Positions 17,571 to 27,248 of a stretch of DNA of 64,000 bases are shown in pieces (position 1 is the first letter of the stretch; each line of letters starts with the position of its first letter). The translations under genes were made by a program, and so were the position numbers. Below the pieces are notes generated by a model. It was given only the letters and a program-made list of their open reading frames with translations, had not been told where the DNA came from and did no database searches. The stretch covers positions 229 to 64,228 of the forward strand of contig NZ_KB904122.1 in assembly GCF_000379985.1 (NCBI RefSeq), written 5' to 3'. Source of the stretch: Streptococcus caballi DSM 19004 (GTDB lineage Bacteria; Bacillota; Bacilli; Lactobacillales; Streptococcaceae).

Positions 17571-18350
17571 ATGACAGATTTAAAAGAAGCCATTCGCATT
17601 TTAACGGAGGTTTATGCCTACAATCACGCCTATAAGCTGGCTTTGTCTTCTAAAGATAGTTCTGATGATTTACTCTTCATCTTGGGTATGCTCAAGGAGC
17701 GGCGTGAGCTGAATGTGGATTATCTCTTCCAGCATCAGTCTCGGCTTAAGCAGCTTGAGCAGTCTTATGGGCTGAAGCTCTTGCACAACAAGTACGAAAA
17801 AGAATTGTTAGCCAACTACATCATGGATTTGGAAGCCAAGCTTAGAAATGGTGAAATCATTGATTTTGTCAGAGCTGTCAGTCCGATTTTATATCGTCTC
17901 TTTATGATTTTTCTGACGAGAGAAGTTCCTGACATCATGGATTATATTAATGATTCTAAAAATGATAACTATGATTGTTGGAAATTTTATAAGATGAAGA
18001 ATGCGGATAATGAAGCTGTTCGTCATTTTGCTAGTAAGTGGCGGGATACGCGTGTTAATTCAAAAAGTTTGGCAGAATTCATTCAGCTGACCAATGTCTC
18101 CAAAAGCGTGAAAGAGGCAGTGCTAACTTTGAGGAATTTTGAAAAGAATGTCAGAAATCCCCTTGCTCATCTCATTAAATCTTTTGATGAAGAGGAGTTG
18201 CACCGCACAACGAATTTCTCTTCTCAGGAATTTTTGAATCAGATTATCTATCTTGCCAGACAAGCAGGCGTCTACTACGATGGTAGAAATTTCTACTTTG
18301 ACTCTGTCAATCAAGTGATTTTGACCTTACTGAATGAGGAAAGTATCTAA
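17571..18350 (+). CDS. HEPN-domain protein resembling the nuclease half of Csm6
   Basis: The 259-residue helical protein carries RNPLAH (Arg195-Asn196 to His200) within LRNFEKNVRNPLAH, the R-x4-6-H signature of HEPN ribonucleases. The N-terminal AYNHAYKLAL segment and the C-terminal part (FLNQIIYLARQAGVYYDGRNFYFDSVNQVI) read like the HEPN domain of Csm6, the type III CRISPR accessory RNase. The CARF sensor that normally precedes it (about 180 residues) is absent, and no CRISPR array or cas gene is seen in this window. The ATG is one base after the deoD stop. RNase activity is inferred from the motif; the Csm6 resemblance is from memory of the family. Confidence 0.7.
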   Translation: MTDLKEAIRILTEVYAYNHAYKLALSSKDSSDDLLFILGMLKERRELNVDYLFQHQSRLKQLEQSYGLKLLHNKYEKELLANYIMDLEAKLRNGEIIDFVRAVSPILYRLFMIFLTREVPDIMDYINDSKNDNYDCWKFYKMKNADNEAVRHFASKWRDTRVNSKSLAEFIQLTNVSKSVKEAVLTLRNFEKNVRNPLAHLIKSFDEEELHRTTNFSSQEFLNQIIYLARQAGVYYDGRNFYFDSVNQVILTLLNEESI

Positions 18351-18373
18351 TCTGGTAAAATGTTTGAAACAAA

Positions 18374-18405
18374 AATAAGGTTGGGGCGAAAGCCCCAGCC
18401 TTATT
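18374..18405. terminator. Strong bidirectional terminator with GAAA loop
   Basis: AATAAGGTTGGGGC (18374-18387) pairs with GCCCCAGCCTTATT (18392-18405), one G-U pair, around a GAAA tetraloop. It ends the salvage operon and the convergent cpsY gene. Confidence 0.85.
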
Positions 18406-18429
18406 TGCATATATGAAAGTCAAAATCTA

Positions 18430-19338
18430 CTATTTATCAAATTTAACTTCTTCAAGTAGATAATCAATGAATTTTTCTCCCATTTTGGAGAAGTTTGCCT
18501 TTTCATGACGGATGTAGATAATGTCAATCGTCTCCTCCACGTCCAGCGGAATAGATACAATATCATCACCATTGAGATTGCTGTTGAGGATACCAGTCGC
18601 AACGGTATAGCCGTTCAGGCCAATCAAGAGATTGAAGAGAGTAGCACGGTCGCTGACGACGATTGATTTCTTATGAGGAATCTGCGACATGATTTCTTCA
18701 GAAAAGTAGAAGGAATTATGAATCCCTTGATCATAACTGAGGTAGGGAAAGTCTTCCAAGTCTTTCAGAGTAATCAGTTTTTTTTCAGCTAGTGGGTTGG
18801 ACTTGCTGACGAAGATGTGAGGGCGAGCCTTGAAAAGGCTGGTATAAGTTAGGTGATTGTCATCAAACATCTTGGTCAAGACATCTCGGTTGTAGCTATT
18901 GAGAAAGAGAACACCAATCTCAGAACGGAAGTTTTTGACGTCATCAATGATTTCATAGGTTCTAGTCTCACGCAAGAAGAGCTCGTAACGTGACATATCT
19001 GTTCCTTTAAGGAGTGAGACAAAGGCATTGACCACAAAGGCATAATGTTGAGCTGAAACGCTAAAAAGTTCGCGTACATTGCTTTTGCTTTTGTATCGTT
19101 CCTCTAAGAGCGTTGTTTGTTCAACGACCTGACGAGCGTACGATAGAAATTCAACCCCATCCTTTGTCAGGGTGATGCCTTTAGGTTTTCGGATAAAGAT
19201 TTCAATTCCCATTTCACGTTCAAGGTCACGAACAGCATTGGAAAGGCTGGGCTGAGTAATAAAGAGCTCCTTGGCAGCTTCATTCATACTGCCTGTCTCG
19301 ACGATTTTTATAATGTAATGTAATTGTTGAATTCGCAT
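18430..19338 (-). CDS. cpsY: LysR-family regulator CpsY
   Basis: The 302-residue LysR regulator has a standard winged HTH (about 1-60; SMNEAAKELFITQPSLSNAVRDLE) and a two-lobe effector-binding domain. Position, divergent from the wzg gene, and sequence match CpsY/MtaR of streptococci, which despite the name has been tied to methionine uptake and metabolism. A perfect AACTTAAGTT palindrome lies just upstream of its start. Whether it acts on the divergent polysaccharide promoter is not shown by the sequence. Confidence 0.88.
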   Translation of the reverse strand: MRIQQLHYIIKIVETGSMNEAAKELFITQPSLSNAVRDLEREMGIEIFIRKPKGITLTKDGVEFLSYARQVVEQTTLLEERYKSKSNVRELFSVSAQHYAFVVNAFVSLLKGTDMSRYELFLRETRTYEIIDDVKNFRSEIGVLFLNSYNRDVLTKMFDDNHLTYTSLFKARPHIFVSKSNPLAEKKLITLKDLEDFPYLSYDQGIHNSFYFSEEIMSQIPHKKSIVVSDRATLFNLLIGLNGYTVATGILNSNLNGDDIVSIPLDVEETIDIIYIRHEKANFSKMGEKFIDYLLEEVKFDK

Positions 19339-19352
19339 AACTTAAGTTTATC
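19337..19352. promoter_or_regulatory. Palindrome at the cpsY start, candidate autoregulatory site
   Basis: AACTTAAGTT (19339-19348) is a perfect ten-base palindrome, extendable to ATAACTTAAGTTTAT. It spans the ribosome-binding region of cpsY. LysR proteins often bind such short dyads (T-N11-A form), so autoregulation is plausible. Confidence 0.4.
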
Positions 19353-19512
19353 CCAAAAGAGAAAATGGCGCAAGCAAAATGAGGTAGAATGATTATTAAA
19401 GAAAAAATCGAGAAAGGAAGTGTAGAAACAATTATACTTAAAAGATGAATTTGGTCACATAACAAAACACTTTTGTAATAAAAACTATTAGATATTGTAA
19501 ACAATTATAAAA

Positions 19513-19541
19513 TTGCAAATTTGCTGTAATAATGCTATAAT
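19513..19541 (+). promoter_or_regulatory. Promoter of the exopolysaccharide operon
   Basis: TTGCAA (19513-19518), 17 bases, TGCTATAAT (19533-19541): near-consensus -35, ideal spacing and an extended, perfect -10. It lies 41 bases upstream of the first gene. No equally good internal promoter is seen before 38062. Confidence 0.8.
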
Positions 19542-19582
19542 AGCGGTGATAATTAAGTTTATTTTAAGGATTTGGAGAAATT

Positions 19583-21058
19583 ATGGCTACACATTCACGT
19601 CGTAGAAGTTCAAAAAGCTCGTCTCAATCAGCTACTTGGACAATTGTCAACCTTGCCTTTTTAGTGCTTTATACTATTTTAACTGGCATTGTACTCTTCA
19701 ACATGTATACTTATAATTTTTTGGCTTTCCGGCATATTAATATTATTTATACTGTTGTTTTGGCTCTAGTTTTCCTACTAGCTCTAATTTTGATTATTCG
19801 GAAAAAAGCACAGTTATTGACAACGATTCTACTAATCGTTTTTTCACTGATTTCAGGCCTAACACTTTTTGGTTTTAAGTCTGCCATTGATGTGACTGCT
19901 AATATGAATAAGACAGCCTCTTTTTCAGAGACTAAGATGAGTATTGTTGTTCCAAAAGATAGCACTATTTCAAATGTTTCTGAGTTGACAAGTGTACAGG
20001 CACCTTTGAATAGCGACCAGTCAAATATTGAGGAGCTGATTTCAAAGATAAAATCTGAAAAAGACTTTAGTTTAGAAACTGAAGCAGTTGATTCTTATCA
20101 AAAAGCCTATGAAAATTTGATTGCTGGTGAAAGCAAGGCTATGGTTTTGAATAGTGCTTATTCAAGTTTGCTTGAGCTGTCTTATCCAGATTACGAATCA
20201 AAGATTAAAACCATCTATTCTTATACTATCTCTAAGGAAGTCAAGAATTCAAAATCAACAACAAAAACAAATGCCAATGTTTTCAATATTTACATCAGTG
20301 GTATTGATACCTATGGTTCAATCTCAACGGTCTCACGTTCTGATGTCAATATCATCATGACAGTGAACATGAAGACCCACAAGGTTCTTTTGACTACCAC
20401 ACCACGTGATGCCTATGTCCAAATTCCAGATGGTGGTAATAATCAATATGATAAACTGACCCATGCTGGTATTTATGGTGTTGAAACATCAATGAAGACT
20501 TTGGAAAATCTTTATGGTATTGACATCAACTATTATGCAAGAATCAACTTCACCTCATTTATTAAACTGGTAGACCTTCTTGGGGGTATCGAAGTTTATA
20601 ATAATCAAGCATTTACTGCTCATACAAATCATGACTATAGTTTTCCTGTAGGAAATGTTCATTTAGATTCGAAAGGTGCTTTAGCCTTTGTTCGTGAACG
20701 TTATTCTCTAAGTGGTGGCGATAATGATCGCGGTAAGAACCAAGAAAAAGTTATTTCAGCTATTATTGATAAGTTAACGTCTGCTGGTTCGATTTCTAAA
20801 ATTTCAAGCATTGCCAATGGTTTGCAAGATTCAGTCCAAACAAACATGTCTCTGGATACGTTGATGACCTTGGCTAATACGCAGTTGTCATCTGGGGATC
20901 ATTTCACGGTGACATCACAAGCTATCACAGGTACAGGCTCTACAGGTCAGTTGCAGTCCTATGCCATGCCAACTGCTAGTCTTTACATGATGCAGCTTGA
21001 TGATGCAAGTTTGGCTAATGCTAAACAAGCTATCTCAGATACTATGGAAGGAAAATAA
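19583..21058 (+). CDS. wzg: LytR-CpsA-Psr family protein (Wzg/CpsA)
   Basis: The 491-residue membrane protein has three N-terminal helices (about 20-120), an accessory region, and an LCP domain: TTTPRDAYVQIP, RINFTSFIKLVDLLGG and FVRERYSLSGGDNDRGKNQEKV with the conserved Arg and Asp residues that hold pyrophosphate lipid. LCP proteins attach polysaccharide to the cell wall or influence its length. It is the standard first gene of streptococcal Wzx/Wzy capsule and EPS operons. Confidence 0.93.
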   Translation: MATHSRRRSSKSSSQSATWTIVNLAFLVLYTILTGIVLFNMYTYNFLAFRHINIIYTVVLALVFLLALILIIRKKAQLLTTILLIVFSLISGLTLFGFKSAIDVTANMNKTASFSETKMSIVVPKDSTISNVSELTSVQAPLNSDQSNIEELISKIKSEKDFSLETEAVDSYQKAYENLIAGESKAMVLNSAYSSLLELSYPDYESKIKTIYSYTISKEVKNSKSTTKTNANVFNIYISGIDTYGSISTVSRSDVNIIMTVNMKTHKVLLTTTPRDAYVQIPDGGNNQYDKLTHAGIYGVETSMKTLENLYGIDINYYARINFTSFIKLVDLLGGIEVYNNQAFTAHTNHDYSFPVGNVHLDSKGALAFVRERYSLSGGDNDRGKNQEKVISAIIDKLTSAGSISKISSIANGLQDSVQTNMSLDTLMTLANTQLSSGDHFTVTSQAITGTGSTGQLQSYAMPTASLYMMQLDDASLANAKQAISDTMEGK

Positions 21059-21059
21059 G

Positions 21060-21791
21060 ATGATCGACATCCACTCGCATATTGTCTTTGATGTAGATGA
21101 TGGACCAGATACTTTGGAAGAGAGCCTCTTACTTATTGGTGAGAGTTATAAACAAGGCGTCCGCAAGATTGTTTCGACATCTCATAGACGAAAGGGCATG
21201 TTTGAGACTCCAGAAGAGAAAATATTTGACAATTTTTCTAAGGTCAAAGAAGAAGCAGAAAAGCTCTATCCTGGATTGGAACTTTATTTTGGTGGTGAAC
21301 TCTACTATACTCAAGAGCTTTTGGAAAAATTGGAAAATGCTCTGGTTCCTCGTATGAACAGGACGCGCTTTGCTCTCATTGAGTTTAGTATGACAACACC
21401 ATGGAAAGAGATCCACACAGCGCTTAGTAATGTCCTTATGCTGGGTATTACGCCTGTCATTGCTCATATTGAGCGGTATAATGCTTTGGAGTTCAATAAA
21501 AAGAGGGTGCAGGAGTTGATTGATATGGGTTGTTATACTCAAATCAATAGCCTGCATGTTCTTAAGCCAAAGCTTTTTGGAGATAAGTATAAGGCCTTCA
21601 AAAAACGTGCCCAGTATTTTTTAGATGAAGATATGGTGCATTGTGTTGCCAGTGATATGCACAACTTGGATAAGCGCCCACCCTATATGGAACAAGCTTA
21701 TAAATACATCTACAAAAATTATGGACGCAAGAGAGCCCAAGATTTATTTAAAAATAATCAACAAGCTTTGTTGGATAATCAATATATTTAG
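21060..21791 (+). CDS. wzh: Protein-tyrosine phosphatase of the PHP type (Wzh/CpsB)
   Basis: This 243-residue manganese-dependent PHP phosphatase dephosphorylates the Wze/CpsD kinase. It shows MIDIHSHIVFDVDDGPDT (metal-binding DIHSHI), EFSMTTPW, VIAHIERY and VASDMHNLDKRPP, all diagnostic. The ATG at 21060 is chosen because it starts exactly at the MIDIHSH motif, two bases after the wzg stop; the frame is open further upstream inside wzg. Confidence 0.94.
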   Translation: MIDIHSHIVFDVDDGPDTLEESLLLIGESYKQGVRKIVSTSHRRKGMFETPEEKIFDNFSKVKEEAEKLYPGLELYFGGELYYTQELLEKLENALVPRMNRTRFALIEFSMTTPWKEIHTALSNVLMLGITPVIAHIERYNALEFNKKRVQELIDMGCYTQINSLHVLKPKLFGDKYKAFKKRAQYFLDEDMVHCVASDMHNLDKRPPYMEQAYKYIYKNYGRKRAQDLFKNNQQALLDNQYI

Positions 21792-21799
21792 GAGTAAAC

Positions 21800-22498
21800 A
21801 TGAGTAACAAAAATAATTCAACCGTCGAAATTGATGTGCTTTTCCTGTTAAAGAAGTTATGGTTTAAAAAGTTTTTAATCATTTTCATTGCCCTCTTCTT
21901 TGGGACCTTGTCACTATTAGGGAGTATTTTCCTTATCAAACCATCCTATACGTCAACAACACGAATCTATGTTGTTAACCAAAATAATAACAATAACGCT
22001 AGCAATCTGACAGCGCAAGATTTGCAAGCGGGTTCTTATTTGGTCAATGACTATAAAGAAATTATTACCTCACAAGAAGTTTTGACTAAGGCGATTGAAA
22101 AGAACAAAGAAAATTTGACACCTGAAGAGCTGTCTAAAATGATATCTGTAGCGATTCCAACAGATACACGTGTGATTTCTATTTCAGTTAAAAATCATGA
22201 TGCTAAAAAAGCTAGCGAGTTAGCCAATTCCATTCGTGAAGCTGCTTCTGACAAAATTAAAGATGTTACAAAAGTTCAAGATGTCACGACATTGGAAGCT
22301 GCTGAAGTTCCTGATGAACCATCTTCACCAAATATTAAACGCAATTTGATTCTCGGTGTTTTAGTTGGTGCTTTCCTTGCAATCGTAGGGGTTCTTCTAT
22401 CAGAAATCTTAGATGATCGTATTAAACGTCCTGAAGATGTAGAAGATGTCTTGGGAATGACTCTGATTGGTGTGATTCCAGATATTAACAAATTATAA
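21800..22498 (+). CDS. wzd: Polysaccharide co-polymerase (Wzd/CpsC)
   Basis: The 232-residue protein has an N-terminal membrane helix (about 28-50), an extracytoplasmic Wzz-like domain rich in Asn and Gln near its start, and a second helix (about 176-200) preceded by the Pro-rich EVPDEPSSPNIK. It is the membrane activator of the Wze tyrosine kinase and controls chain length. SD AGGAGT precedes the ATG. Confidence 0.93.
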   Translation: MSNKNNSTVEIDVLFLLKKLWFKKFLIIFIALFFGTLSLLGSIFLIKPSYTSTTRIYVVNQNNNNNASNLTAQDLQAGSYLVNDYKEIITSQEVLTKAIEKNKENLTPEELSKMISVAIPTDTRVISISVKNHDAKKASELANSIREAASDKIKDVTKVQDVTTLEAAEVPDEPSSPNIKRNLILGVLVGAFLAIVGVLLSEILDDRIKRPEDVEDVLGMTLIGVIPDINKL

Positions 22499-22508
22499 GG
22501 AGTAAACA

Positions 22509-23228
22509 ATGCCACAATTAGAATTAGTGAGTTCTAAAGCTCAAATAGCCAAATCTACGGAAGAGTATCTCAATTCCATCAGAACTAATATTCAATTTAG
22601 CGGTCGGGATCTAAAAGTTCTAACTATTACATCAGTTCAACCTGGAGAAGGAAAGTCAACGACATCTACCAACTTGGCTATTTCCTTTGCAAGTGCTGGT
22701 TTTAGGACCTTGTTGATTGATGCTGATACTCGTAACTCAGTGATGTCAGGAACTTTTAAGGCAAATGAACGTTACCAAGGCTTGTCAAGTTTTCTTTCAG
22801 GAAATGCGGAGCTATCTGAGGTCATCTGTGATACCAACGTTGAGAATCTTATGGTTATTCCTGCTGGACAAGTTCCTCCAAATCCGACTAGCCTATTGCA
22901 GAACGCTAACTTTAACAGCATGATTGAGACTGTCCGTAATCTTTATGATTATGTGATTATTGATACTCCTCCGATTGGTCTAGTTATTGATGCGGCTGTT
23001 GTTGCTCAAAAAGCAGATGCTAGTATTTTAGTGACGGAGGCTGGTGCTATCAAGAAGCGCTTTATCCAAAAAGCAAAAGAACAATTGGAACAAAGTGGAA
23101 CGCCATTTCTTGGTATCATTCTAAATAAAGTTGATAACACGGTTGATTCTTACGGTAGTTATGGTGCCTATGGTTCATACGGTGAGTATGGCAAGAAGGA
23201 AGAAAAAAGGAAAAAGCGTAAGAAATAA
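22509..23228 (+). CDS. wze: Bacterial tyrosine kinase (Wze/CpsD)
   Basis: The 239-residue BY-kinase has Walker [11 protein letters not shown] (about 44-53), Walker A' LLIDADTR and Walker B VIIDTPP. The C-terminus has five closely spaced tyrosines ([14 protein letters not shown] region), the autophosphorylation cluster removed by Wzh. It ends in a basic [11 protein letters not shown] tail. With Wzd it regulates polymer length and export. Confidence 0.95.
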   Translation: MPQLELVSSKAQIAKSTEEYLNSIRTNIQFSGRDLKVLTITSVQPGEGKSTTSTNLAISFASAGFRTLLIDADTRNSVMSGTFKANERYQGLSSFLSGNAELSEVICDTNVENLMVIPAGQVPPNPTSLLQNANFNSMIETVRNLYDYVIIDTPPIGLVIDAAVVAQKADASILVTEAGAIKKRFIQKAKEQLEQSGTPFLGIILNKVDNTVDSYGSYGAYGSYGEYGKKEEKRKKRKK

Positions 23229-23249
23229 TCACAGAGAGGAAAGTGCCAG

Positions 23250-24626
23250 ATGTATAGTGAATCAACTATTGCTAAGTTTTTATTTCTTATTGGTGATGCT
23301 GTTGCCGTTTTTGCTTCTTTCTTTGTCATATTTTTCTTCTTTAGCTATGAAAGCTTGTTAAATCCAGCTTTTAATCTTATAACGGTAGGATTGACACTGT
23401 TACTAAGCGTTGCTAGTAATCAGTACTCAATCATACACCACAGAAGACTTCTTAAGGAAGTGGTTTACGTCTTTGTGTTTTGCATTGAGTTTCTGATTGC
23501 CTACATTTTTGTGATTTTTTGTGCTTTTTATTTTGATAGTGCGACAAGGGCTGACTTTCCCCTGAGGCTCATTGCAGGTCAGGTAGTGGTAGTATATGTT
23601 TTAACCTACCTGATTCGAACATTAGTCCACTTGTTTAGTAAAAATCATCAGTTAAACACGAAAAATATCATTCTTGTGACTAATTCAAAGGATTATATTT
23701 CTGGGCTGGATTTTTTGACTCAACAAAATGCTCAGGTTGTTGCCTGTTTAAGTCATGATCTGTTTTCAGGAACAAACTATCCCATATTAAATAGTTTTGA
23801 TGAAGTGCGCTACCTCTTGACAAATTGCGAAGTGAATGAAGTTTATGTGACCAATGAAGCAAGACAGCTGTTTTTAGAGGAGCAAGACTATTTTGCCAGC
23901 CTAGGCATTCCTGTAACCATCTGTCTTTCTGGCATGGAGAAGTCTAGCTTTACGTCGGCGACTTTGCATCAGTATGATAATCAGACAGTTTTGACCTATT
24001 CATTAAATCAAGTTAATTATCGTCTCCTCCTCATTAAGCGTTTATTTGATATCCTTGCCTCTCTTATAGGGCTTATCATAACAGGAATAGTTGCGATTAT
24101 TATTTATCCTATCGTTCAAAAGCAATCTAAGGGACCACTCTTGTTTAAGCAAAAGCGTGTCGGAAAAAATGGTAAAGTTTTTGACATTTATAAATTTAGA
24201 AGCATGTATCTTGATGCGGAAGAGCGTAAAAAAGATTTGATGAAGGTTAATGAATTGAGCTCGGATCATATGTTTAAAATGGAAAATGATCCTCGTATCT
24301 TTCCATTTGGGCAAAAGCTAAGAGATTGGTCAATAGATGAACTGCCTCAGTTTATCAATGTCCTTAAAGGCGATATGTCTCTGATAGGGACTCGGCCACC
24401 GACAGTTGAAGAGTATCAAAAGTATGATTTGCATCACTTTAAACGCCTTGCTATGAAACCTGGTATCACCGGTATGTGGCAAGTCTCTGGAAGAAGTAAT
24501 ATCACAGATTTTGAAAAAGTGGTCGAACTTGATCTGTCTTACATAAAGAATTGGTCAATTTGGTTAGATATTAAAATTATATTTAAAACAATAGCTGTTG
24601 TTTTAAAACGGGAAGGAAGTAAATAA
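23250..24626 (+). CDS. cpsE: Undecaprenyl-phosphate glycosyl-1-phosphate transferase (priming)
   Basis: The 458-residue WbaP/CpsE-type priming enzyme transfers hexose 1-phosphate (glucose or galactose) from its UDP form to the lipid carrier. About five N-terminal helices are followed by a CoA-binding-like region and the C-terminal Bac_transf domain: KRLFDILASLIGL, FKQKRVGKNGKVFDIYKFRSM, GTRPPTVEEYQKYDLHH, KPGITGMWQVSGRS. It is the only intact priming transferase in the operon; a second is a pseudogene at 27249-27745. Sugar choice is not readable. Confidence 0.92.
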   Translation: MYSESTIAKFLFLIGDAVAVFASFFVIFFFFSYESLLNPAFNLITVGLTLLLSVASNQYSIIHHRRLLKEVVYVFVFCIEFLIAYIFVIFCAFYFDSATRADFPLRLIAGQVVVVYVLTYLIRTLVHLFSKNHQLNTKNIILVTNSKDYISGLDFLTQQNAQVVACLSHDLFSGTNYPILNSFDEVRYLLTNCEVNEVYVTNEARQLFLEEQDYFASLGIPVTICLSGMEKSSFTSATLHQYDNQTVLTYSLNQVNYRLLLIKRLFDILASLIGLIITGIVAIIIYPIVQKQSKGPLLFKQKRVGKNGKVFDIYKFRSMYLDAEERKKDLMKVNELSSDHMFKMENDPRIFPFGQKLRDWSIDELPQFINVLKGDMSLIGTRPPTVEEYQKYDLHHFKRLAMKPGITGMWQVSGRSNITDFEKVVELDLSYIKNWSIWLDIKIIFKTIAVVLKREGSK

Positions 24627-24654
24627 GGATTCTTATTCTGAATAGAGTATCACA

Positions 24655-26100
24655 ATGAAAAAAAATGTTTCCGTGAAGTGGAATATTGTCATGAATTTTA
24701 TTTTGACAATGTCAAATTTTATCTTTCCGCTAATTACCTTTCCTTATGTATCTCGTGTATTATTGCCAGTAGGAACTGGTAAGGTAGCTTTTGCGACATC
24801 CATCGTTTCTTATTTTACAATGGTTGGTATGTTAGGTATCCCTACCTATGGTATTCGAGCCTGTGCAAAGGTTAGAGATGATAAAGAGAAGTTATCAAAG
24901 ACGGTTCAAGAAATTATGGTCATTAATACAATTGCTATGACGCTTTCTCTTGTAAGCTACATTATTGCTATTATATTCGTTCCTCGTATGGCACATGATA
25001 GCACACTGTTTATGATTAATATTGCTTCTCTTGTATTTAACTTAATTGGTTGCGAATGGTTATATAAAGCTTTAGAGCAATATTCATATATAACTATCAG
25101 ATCAATTATATTGAAGTTTGTCGCACTCATTTTGATGTTCCTAATGGTTCATCAAAAAAGTGACTATGTCATTTATGGAGCCATCTCAATCTTAGCGAGT
25201 GTTGGTTCAAATTTGTTCAACTTTTTGAATTTAAGACGATTTTTGACGTTGAAGTGGTATCCTAATATGAATTTAAGGCAGCATATTCGTCCAATTTTCA
25301 GTTTCTTCATGATGACTGTGGCAACTACAATCTATACAAATTTAGATTCTGTTATGCTAGGCTTTATGAAGGGGGACGAAGCAGTAGGTTATTACAATGC
25401 AGCTGTCAAAATTAAAACAATCTTGGTTAGCTTAGTCACTTCAATGGGGGCTGTTTTACTACCACGTTTATCTTTTTATTTAAAAGAGGGACGAGATAAA
25501 GAGTTTAAAGACCTGACTGTTCGTTCATTGCAATTTGTATGTTTTATTTCTATTCCACTATGGATTTACTTTACCTTATTTGCCAAAGAAGGTATTTATT
25601 TCTTATCTGGGACAGAATATACAGGTTCCATTGTACCAATGCAGATTATTATGCCAACGTTATTCCTTATCGGTATTTCTAATCTTCTAGGTATTCAGAT
25701 ACTGGTTCCTATGGATAGAGAAAATGAGGTCCTAAAATCTGTTGCCATTGGTGCGGTTGTTAATCTAATTGTCAATGCAATCTGTATTCCTAAGTTTGGT
25801 GCTTCTGGTGCAGCCTTTGGTACTTTAGTTGCTGAAGCATTTGTGACGGGTTATCAAATTTATGTTTTGAGAGATTTTTTAAAATCCATTATCCAAAATG
25901 TAAAGTTATTCAAAAATATTATTGCGACGGCCTGTTCTTCTTCTGCTGCGCTAGGAGTCCTAACATTAATCAATGGTCGAATATCTTTGTTTTTAATTCT
26001 TATTATAACGGCAGGAATTTTTGGCATTGTTTACGGTGTAGTTGGCTTATTTCTAAAAGAAGAATTTACAATGTATCTATTGAGATATATGAAAAAATGA
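24655..26100 (+). CDS. wzx: Repeat-unit flippase (Wzx)
   Basis: The 481-residue protein has about twelve to fourteen membrane helices and the MATE-like polysaccharide-export pattern; the start (NFIFPLITFPYVSRVLLPVGTGKVAFATS) matches streptococcal Wzx proteins. It moves lipid-linked repeat units outward for polymerisation. It is unusually early in the operon, ahead of the transferases. Confidence 0.9.
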   Translation: MKKNVSVKWNIVMNFILTMSNFIFPLITFPYVSRVLLPVGTGKVAFATSIVSYFTMVGMLGIPTYGIRACAKVRDDKEKLSKTVQEIMVINTIAMTLSLVSYIIAIIFVPRMAHDSTLFMINIASLVFNLIGCEWLYKALEQYSYITIRSIILKFVALILMFLMVHQKSDYVIYGAISILASVGSNLFNFLNLRRFLTLKWYPNMNLRQHIRPIFSFFMMTVATTIYTNLDSVMLGFMKGDEAVGYYNAAVKIKTILVSLVTSMGAVLLPRLSFYLKEGRDKEFKDLTVRSLQFVCFISIPLWIYFTLFAKEGIYFLSGTEYTGSIVPMQIIMPTLFLIGISNLLGIQILVPMDRENEVLKSVAIGAVVNLIVNAICIPKFGASGAAFGTLVAEAFVTGYQIYVLRDFLKSIIQNVKLFKNIIATACSSSAALGVLTLINGRISLFLILIITAGIFGIVYGVVGLFLKEEFTMYLLRYMKK

Positions 26101-26114
26101 GGAGATAAAGTTAA

Positions 26115-27224
26115 ATGAAAAATTATGATTATTTAGTTGTTGGTTCAGGTTTGTTTGGTGCTATTTTTGCTCACGAAGCAGCCAAAAAAGGAAAGAAAGT
26201 TAAAGTTATTGAGAAACGTGAACATATCGCTGGAAATATTTTCACAAAAGAGGTAGAAGGGATTCAGGTCCACGAGTATGGTGCTCATATCTTCCATACT
26301 TCAGATAAGGAAATTTGGGATTATATCCAACAATTTGCAGAGTTTAACCGTTATACCAACTCGCCAATTGCTAACTACAAGGGTGAAATTTATAACTTAC
26401 CTTTCAATATGAATACCTTTAACAAACTTTGGGGTGTGGTGACACCAGCAGAGGCACAGGCTAAGATTGATGAACAGCGTGCAGTGCTTGGTGGGAAAAC
26501 ACCTGAAAACTTGGAAGAACAGGCGATTTCATTAGTTGGTACAGACATCTATGAAAAGCTGATTAAAGACTATACCGAAAAACAATGGGGTAAACCAACT
26601 ACTGAACTGCCAACCTTTATCATTCGCCGTTTACCAGTTCGTTTGACTTATGACAATAACTATTTTAACGATACTTATCAAGGTATTCCAATCGGTGGTT
26701 ATACTCAAATCGTCGAAAAAATGCTTGCTCACGATAATATTGATGTGGAGACTGGCGTTGACTTCTTTGATAAAAAAGAAGAATACCTCAAAGAATTTCC
26801 TAAAATTGTCTTTACAGGGATGATTGATCAGTTCTTTGATTATCAACTTGGAGAACTAGAATACCGTAGCCTTCGTTTTGAAATAGAAACACTAGATATG
26901 GAAAACTACCAAGGTAATGCGGTCGTTAACTATACTGACTCTGAAACCCCTTATACACGAATTATCGAACATAAGCACTTTGAGTTCGGTACCCAACCTA
27001 AGACCATCATCACAAAGGAACATTCTAAGACTTGGTCTAAAGGTGATGAACCATATTATCCAGTAAATAACGATCGTAACAACCATCTTTACAAAGAGTA
27101 CAAAAAACTCGCTGATAAGCAAGGCAATGTCATCTTCGGTGGTCGACTTGGGCAGTATCGCTACTATGACATGCATCAAGTTATTGCAGCAGCGTTGCAG
27201 TGTGTTAGAAATGAAGTGAAATAA
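26115..27224 (+). CDS. glf: UDP-galactopyranose mutase
   Basis: This 369-residue flavoenzyme converts UDP-galactopyranose to UDP-galactofuranose. It shows the FAD-binding VVGSGLFGAIFAHEAAKKGK at residues 7-26, HEYGAHIFHT, YTEKQWGK, the arginine-rich IRRLPVRLTYDNNYFND, and the C-terminal FGGRLGQYRYYDMHQVI. Its presence means the product polysaccharide contains galactofuranose, consistent with the galactofuranosyltransferase-like gene at 32835. Confidence 0.96.
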   Translation: MKNYDYLVVGSGLFGAIFAHEAAKKGKKVKVIEKREHIAGNIFTKEVEGIQVHEYGAHIFHTSDKEIWDYIQQFAEFNRYTNSPIANYKGEIYNLPFNMNTFNKLWGVVTPAEAQAKIDEQRAVLGGKTPENLEEQAISLVGTDIYEKLIKDYTEKQWGKPTTELPTFIIRRLPVRLTYDNNYFNDTYQGIPIGGYTQIVEKMLAHDNIDVETGVDFFDKKEEYLKEFPKIVFTGMIDQFFDYQLGELEYRSLRFEIETLDMENYQGNAVVNYTDSETPYTRIIEHKHFEFGTQPKTIITKEHSKTWSKGDEPYYPVNNDRNNHLYKEYKKLADKQGNVIFGGRLGQYRYYDMHQVIAAALQCVRNEVK

Positions 27225-27248
27225 AAGTAGTAGTGTATTTAACAGTAA

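Noticed and set aside
17571-18350. Calling this a CRISPR-associated gene
   Set aside because: Only the HEPN-type half is present and no CRISPR array or other cas gene is in the window, so only the fold resemblance is reported.
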